64,000 nt of DNA, taken from assembly GCA_021401465.1 (NCBI GenBank), contig JADDMT010000103.1:41084-105083 (forward strand). Reading direction: 5' to 3'. The notes under the pieces are model-generated. The model saw only the letters and a list, made by a program, of their open reading frames with translations. It had not been told where the DNA came from and searched no databases. Positions within the stretch are counted from its first letter, which is position 1, and every line of letters begins with the position of its first letter. Of this stretch, positions 59,519 to 64,000 are shown in pieces. This DNA comes from Teratosphaeria epicoccoides (lineage: Eukaryota; Ascomycota; Dothideomycetes; Mycosphaerellales; Teratosphaeriaceae). Position numbers and translations under genes: made by a program.

Positions 59519-60008
59519 TGTCATAAGGGTAGGTGCCGATAGCAGGAAGGTAACCAGGTGTTAGACTCGGGAGCTGTGAAGAATATCGACAATGGCAGTT
59601 GACCTTATAACTGACTCTCCTCTAAGCAAGAGAGGATTGAATTAAGATTGAGCACGAAGCTCCTAACTGCCTGTCCTAAAGCTATCCCTATATACTAGAG
59701 AGCGACAGAGCAGCTCTGTTAGATCTGTCGACAGACCCGACAGATCCATGTCTGTAGATCTGTAGACTAACCCCACAGATCTAAGGGTCTGTTATTACAT
59801 GACAGATCCCTTCTTCCTTGCAAGCCCATGGATCTGTAGACTAACCCTACAGATCCGGGGATCTGTCCTCACGTGACAGATCCTTTCTTCTATGACTATG
59901 CCTATGACTCATAGTACTCCTATAACAGTACTATGACTCATAGCACTCAGGACCTACATGATCCTGTATCCTACAGTACTCCGGACAGTACTCCTGACAC
60001 TCATGACA
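59519..60008 (-). mobile_element. Solo LTR E1 of a D-related gypsy family
   Basis: 490 bp, TGTCATAAGGGTAGGTGC to TCATGACA, flanked by perfect CCTAG duplications (59514-59518 and 60009-60013) with no internal region. This is the product of recombination between two LTRs. Its sequence is the reverse-complement relative of the LTR of D (CTACCCTTATGACA end). It still contains several CCA/TGG sites (AACCAGG, AATGGC, GCCCATGG), unlike the rest of the window, so it probably escaped hypermutation or inserted late. Confidence 0.9.
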
Positions 60009-60013
60009 CCTAG

Positions 60014-60486
60014 AACCTTAGCCCTGAATATCTCTTAGACACTAAATACAGCCTTAGTAAGTTACAAAACTTGAATACTAATGCTCTTACGTAGGCGCTA
60101 GCTTGTCGAGTAATAATCATAAACAGCTCATGTTTGTGCATATCTACTACTACCCTCCTGACTCTTAAGAGCGGTACATTGACGAGACAGGGACGCCAGA
60201 ATAGAGCCGTCTGCGATAACCCTTCTTAAGGCCCGACATACGATGCATTCTTAGGTAGCGGAGGAAGCGAAACTTAATGTGCTTTAGGCCTGCGTCTTAG
60301 GTCGATTAATAGGATCCTTTGAAATGCTTGATTAGCTATAGCACTAGTTATTACTAACATATGCCTAGTTAGCTATAGCACGAACGTGTTCTTTGATACT
60401 ACTAAGTCGTCATCTATAAGGAGAACCCCATGATAGTGACAAGGGCAGCTTGTAGTTTAGGCAAGGATATAGCTTCTGCTAATCCT
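60014..60486. other. Unassigned spacer between two LTRs
   Basis: Continuation of the sequence that received solo LTR E1. It contains a short direct repeat (TAGCTATAGCACTAGTT near 60334 and TAGCTATAGCACGAACG near 60370). No coding frame was recognised. Confidence 0.4.
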
Positions 60487-60926
60487 TGTCATAAGGGTAG
60501 GTGCTAATAGCAGGAAGGTAACTAGGTGTTAGACTCGTAGAGCTATGAAGAATATCGACAATAGCAATTGTCCTTGTAACTAACTATCCCCTAGGAAAGG
60601 GAATTAAATTAAGTACGAAGCTCCTAACTGCCTGTCCTAAAGCTATCCCTATATACTAGAGAGACAGAGCAGCTCTGTTAGATCTGTTAACAGACCTGAC
60701 AGATCCGTGTCTGTAGATCTATAGACTAACCCTACAGATCTAAGGGTCTGTTATCTCGTAACAGATCCCTTCTCCCCTATAGGCCTGTAGATCTGTAGAC
60801 TAACCCTACAGATCCGGGGATCTATCCTCACGTGACAGATCCTTTCTCCTATAACTATGCTTATAACTTATAGCCCTTAGGACCCTCACGATCCTGTGAC
60901 TCGTAGCACTCCTAACACTTATGACA
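60487..60926 (-). repeat. LTR E2, mutated relative of E1, joined to gypsy C3 without a duplication
   Basis: 440 bp, TGTCATAAGGGTAGGTGC to TTATGACA. CCA/TGG sites of E1 are CTA/TAG here. The flanks (ATCCT on the left, AAGGA on the right) do not match, so one side was probably exchanged by recombination. On the right it abuts the zinc-knuckle region of C3 gag. Confidence 0.8.
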
Positions 60927-62601
60927 AAGGAGCAGGAAAACTAACTTGCTATGCCTATAGCAGAGAAGGCTACATAGCAAGGAACTGTCGCGACAAGAAT
61001 AAGGTACGATGTAGACAGTTTAGTATGATGTAATAGAAGGACCAAGGCAGAGAAGGCTACAAAAGGATTAGTAAGCTAAGCTCTATTAAGAAAGCGCCGA
61101 GGACCTACGTAGAGGTAGTTACTAGAAGAACTCCCTACACAAATAATAGATTATAGTATAGAGCCCTTAATTAGGAACTCTGCAAGGATCTATAGTGCGA
61201 TATCCATGAAGAAGACAAGGAACTCCGCGACTAGGAGAACAAAGTTAAATTAGAATTCGCTAAGTTAGGGATATTACCTAAGGAACGCTTGCTAATTCTA
61301 CTAGAACTACACGGCACATGCAGAGCTCCGACGAAACGCGCATTTTGTATGATAGCAAGAAGGACTAGGCACGCACAACTAAGCCTTACACAAGAAGACG
61401 CAAGCCTTAAAGAAATTGACGAATCTTGCTTTAACGATAGCGACAAAGAAAACCGAGATCTGAGAACTTTATTCCCTTAAGAAGAGGCACTCAAAGTAAT
61501 TCGAGAAGTTCTAGAGTCCCCTTAGCAAGATAAGGATTAGCAAGACGAGTCTAAGGAAGAAAGTCCTAATGAATCAGACAAATCTAATGAAGAAATTAAG
61601 GAGGGAAGTAACGACGAAATCCTTACGTTTACAATAGATGCGCTAGCACTAATACGCGTATTGTTACTACACATTATAAGACAACATGAAGAGATATTCC
61701 TAAGGATAAACAACAAGCAACGAAGAATAAACCTAGTATAGCTTAACTACGCATAGATAATGCTATAAGCTAAATTCTGGAATTACCTACAACTAAAGAT
61801 AGATTACACTTGTCATAACTTTGTCATAGAACAAATACCTATAGGAAGCACAGTTACCTTACATAGATACCTTTTACTTGACAACTAAAGCGTAGTAACT
61901 AGGGAAATGCAGGATGTAGTCAGAAGATTAAACTAACGATACTACAAGGCAATTACCGCATAAGGATAATACGTACGTAACGAAACCCTTAAAGAGAAAC
62001 TATATGCGCAAGAAGCGCTAAGGACAAAACAACAGATCCTAGGATAGTTAGAGTAACGTTAGGCTAAGAACTAGTCAGGAAACGGATCTACTCTCTAGAT
62101 TAGAGCGTTCTAAGAGAGTTCCTTAACATTAAAAGCGCTTAAGCATTAACAGTAGTCTTCTACACTAAAGTTATTGTTAACAGGCATAGGACAACTACCC
62201 TTATAGATTCTAGAGTGGACAGGAATTTTGCCTCTAAATCATTTGTTAAGGGCTAAGGGATCGTAACCTAAAGCAGAGAAGAAGGAACGTATGAACTTAC
62301 CGTAGCAGATAGGTTACTATTACCTAAAGTAAAGCGAGAGACAATACCGCTACTACTAGCTATCTAACAGGACTATGAGGAAATTGTCTTAGATGTTATT
62401 AACATGGCTAGTCATGACAACATGCTAGGCATGCCTTAGTTAAGAAAGCATAACCTAGTAATGTACTAGAGAAAAGGAGTACTCACATTTAGGGAATGTA
62501 ATTACATGATTAGCATTCGTCCTACGTAGCGGCAGCATTTGCTAGTAGATGAGATTAACAAGCGCAGGACGACATATAAGACGTTTACATCGATAGGAAC
62601 T
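60927..62601 (+). pseudogene. gag: Gypsy element C3: gag from the zinc knuckle to protease
   Basis: Starts inside gag at the knuckle (about 60945-60990, CYAYSREGYIARNC, with one Cys and the His replaced by Tyr). It continues through KLGILPKERLLILLELHGTC near 61260-61320 and an acidic region to the protease near 62200 (TLIDSRVDRNFASKSFVK). The active-site DSG has become DSR because TCTGGA is now TCTAGA. Everything upstream of the knuckle is missing, replaced by LTR E2. Collinear with C2 39870-41520. Confidence 0.82.
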
Positions 62602-63230
62602 AGAAGTTCTCGAAGGACTTTATTAACAAGGTCCTAACATGACGCTAGGGCATTTATTAGTCCTATTAGTATGACTAAGAACTCGTAAAGCCTGTATCTT
62701 ATCCGGAATGTAGTCATCTATTCGTATCTAGGTGCTATGCATATTACGTAAAACGCATTGCGTAAGTCGATCTTTATGTACTAGTCTAACCTAGTTAATC
62801 GGTCTTACATTTCTTCGATGTTTAGTAATAGGTACTAATTCTTAATTATGATGTCGTTTAGTCGTCTGAAATCTACTACTAGTTGTACTTTCCTGCTTGC
62901 TTTTAGAACAAACATTACTAGTAAGGCTGCTAAGGATGTCGACTTCTATATCTAGCCTTTTTCTAGTTTCTCCTCTAGCTATTCGTTTAGGGTCTTAAGC
63001 TCTTTCTTAGACATTACGTTTAAAGGTCCCTATAGAGGCTCCTTCCCTAGCTGCAAGTGTATCTTATGATCCTATAGTTAATGTCTAGGTAAGGCGGCTT
63101 TGCCTCTCTCCTCTTTAAAGAGTCGTTTCTACTTACGATACTCCTTAGATATGTCTAGGTCTAAGATTCTAGTGTTATCTTTTAATAGTGCATAACTTCT
63201 ATCCTTCCTATAATCATCATGTTAACCCTC
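62602..63230 (-). pseudogene. pol: Inverted RT segment inside gypsy C3
   Basis: This block is the reverse complement of C2 positions about 41565-42205, covering the protease-RT linker and most of the RT fingers and palm. For example, AGAAGTTCTCGAAGGACTTT here matches the complement of the C2 stretch CGAGAACTTCT. Sequence on both sides is in the plus orientation, and the region equivalent to C2 42205-42690 is missing. It is therefore an inversion accompanied by a deletion. Confidence 0.85.
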
Positions 63231-64000
63231 TTATCATGTAAGAGCATGACAGGAAATGACACCCTGTAGCCTATTACTTCAGAAAGATGTTACTTGTAGA
63301 ACAAAACTATGACATCCATAATAAGGAGCTACTTATAATAGTTGCATCATTGTAACACTAGCGAGTATATGCAGAAGGAGTAAGGAGTCTTACAATTCTT
63401 TCTGATTACAAGAATCTGACTTACTTTACTATAACTAAGGTACTAACCTGAAGACAAGCCTGCTAGTCGGAGCTGTTAGAGTAGTACAAGTTCGAAATCC
63501 GCTATACCCCAGGATGCAAGAACAGAAGACTCGACGTACTAAACCGCTATAGCGACTATATAGAGGGTCAGGAACTAGTGTAAGAGAAAATAATTAAGGC
63601 AAATGAAGATAGAAGCCTTAGTGCTAACACTAAGGAGTTTAACACTATTATGCGAGTTCTTTAAGATGACGAAGAATAGTTCCTAATTAAACATAGGAAG
63701 TACTAAGTACCTAAGGAACAAGTTATAGAGTGTATATGACAACATCACGACAGGCCAGAAAATAGACACCCTAGAGTTTTAAAGACAATAGAAATAGTTA
63801 AGCAAAGCTTTAGATTCCTACACATGCGACAACAAGTTCTAGAGTACATTAAGAAATGTCTATAATGCTAACAGAACAAGGCTAGTAGACATAGCCTATA
63901 TAGACATATTTAGTTTAGGACACTACTAGAACAACTATAGGACAAAGTCATAATAGACTTTATCACAAAACTACTAGAGTCTAAGGACCTAGTCATAGGA
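63231..64000 (+). pseudogene. pol: Gypsy C3: RNase H end and integrase, runs off the right edge
   Basis: The plus-strand frame resumes with the RNase H part (PVAYYFRKMLLVEQNYDIHNKE-like near 63260). It continues through the integrase zinc-binding region (HHDRPEN near 63745, MRQQVLEYIKKCL near 63825) to the start of the catalytic core (DKVIIDFITKLLESKD near 63940-63990). C3 therefore extends past the point where C2 is truncated. The remaining integrase and 3' LTR lie outside the window. Confidence 0.85.

Noticed and set aside
60487..60926. E1 and E2 as the two LTRs of one short element with a 478-bp interior
   Set aside because: E1 has its own perfect CCTAG duplication on both sides, lengths and mutation load differ, and the spacer has no PBS or polypurine tract.
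61289..61480. Plus-strand open frame of 63 codons in C3
   Set aside because: Reads LHGTCRAPTKRAFCMIARR in the gag frame, so it is a fragment of the C3 gag already listed and not a separate gene.
1..64000. A reassigned genetic code in which TAG encodes Gln or Trp
   Set aside because: TAG replaces both Trp and Gln, TAA also replaces Gln, and Gly codons after T are changed to Arg or Ser in the same proteins. A code change would not produce the Gly substitutions or the loss of DD and Walker residues; point mutation explains all of them.
1..64000. CpG methylation decay as the cause of the mutations
   Set aside because: CpG is still common throughout and the affected dinucleotide is CA/TG, mainly in CCA/TGG.

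Overview
The window reads as a gene-poor, transposon-packed stretch of a filamentous ascomycete (Pezizomycotina-type) genome that has been heavily hypermutated in a way resembling repeat-induced point mutation (RIP). Nearly every recognisable coding frame belongs to a mobile element and is riddled with in-frame stops, mostly TAG, placed where the families normally have Trp (TGG) or Gln (CAG/CAA). Conserved Gly codons that follow a T have become Arg or Ser. The CCA/TGG trinucleotide is almost absent, while ACA, GCA, TCA and CpG persist. No ordinary host gene, tRNA, rRNA or CRISPR was seen.

Layout. 1-3636 and 17119 to about 17950 are the two halves of one minus-strand Ty1/copia element. It is split by a Ty3/gypsy element F (3637-17113, 5-bp duplication GTAAC), which is itself split by a second gypsy element D (6501-13332, duplication CTAGG). 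18617-23517 is gypsy copy A, and 26296-34575 is a complete copy B of the same family (duplication GTCCT); both have pol on the minus strand. 23518 to about 25440 is the LTR and gag of a third gypsy family (C1). 34725-36320 is a 531-codon plus-strand frame of unknown function, tail-to-tail with a second minus-strand copia pol (about 36400-38595). 38596 to about 43300 is gypsy C2, cut off inside integrase.

About 43300-59518 is different. It holds an unidentified minus-strand gene, a plus-strand gene with a methyltransferase-like motif, a minus-strand Plavaka (CACTA-like) DNA-transposon transposase, and upstream of that a minus-strand SF2/SNF2-like helicase gene. Around these genes lie a 94-bp tandem array, a 177-bp foldback and recurrent copies of a palindromic motif. 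This may be one large DNA transposon with accessory genes, but its termini were not found. 59519-60008 is a clean solo LTR (duplication CCTAG), 60487-60926 a more mutated relative, and 60927-64000 gypsy C3, which carries an internal inversion.

Two points tie the window together. First, the hypermutation has a narrow CCA/TGG context that can be read directly from paired LTRs. Second, three gypsy families, and possibly a copia element, carry an additional Cys-rich reading frame in antisense, tail-to-tail with pol and next to the 3' LTR; in one family it has its own TATA box. All coordinates of degraded genes are approximate, and all protein readings were made by eye with the RIP stops read through.
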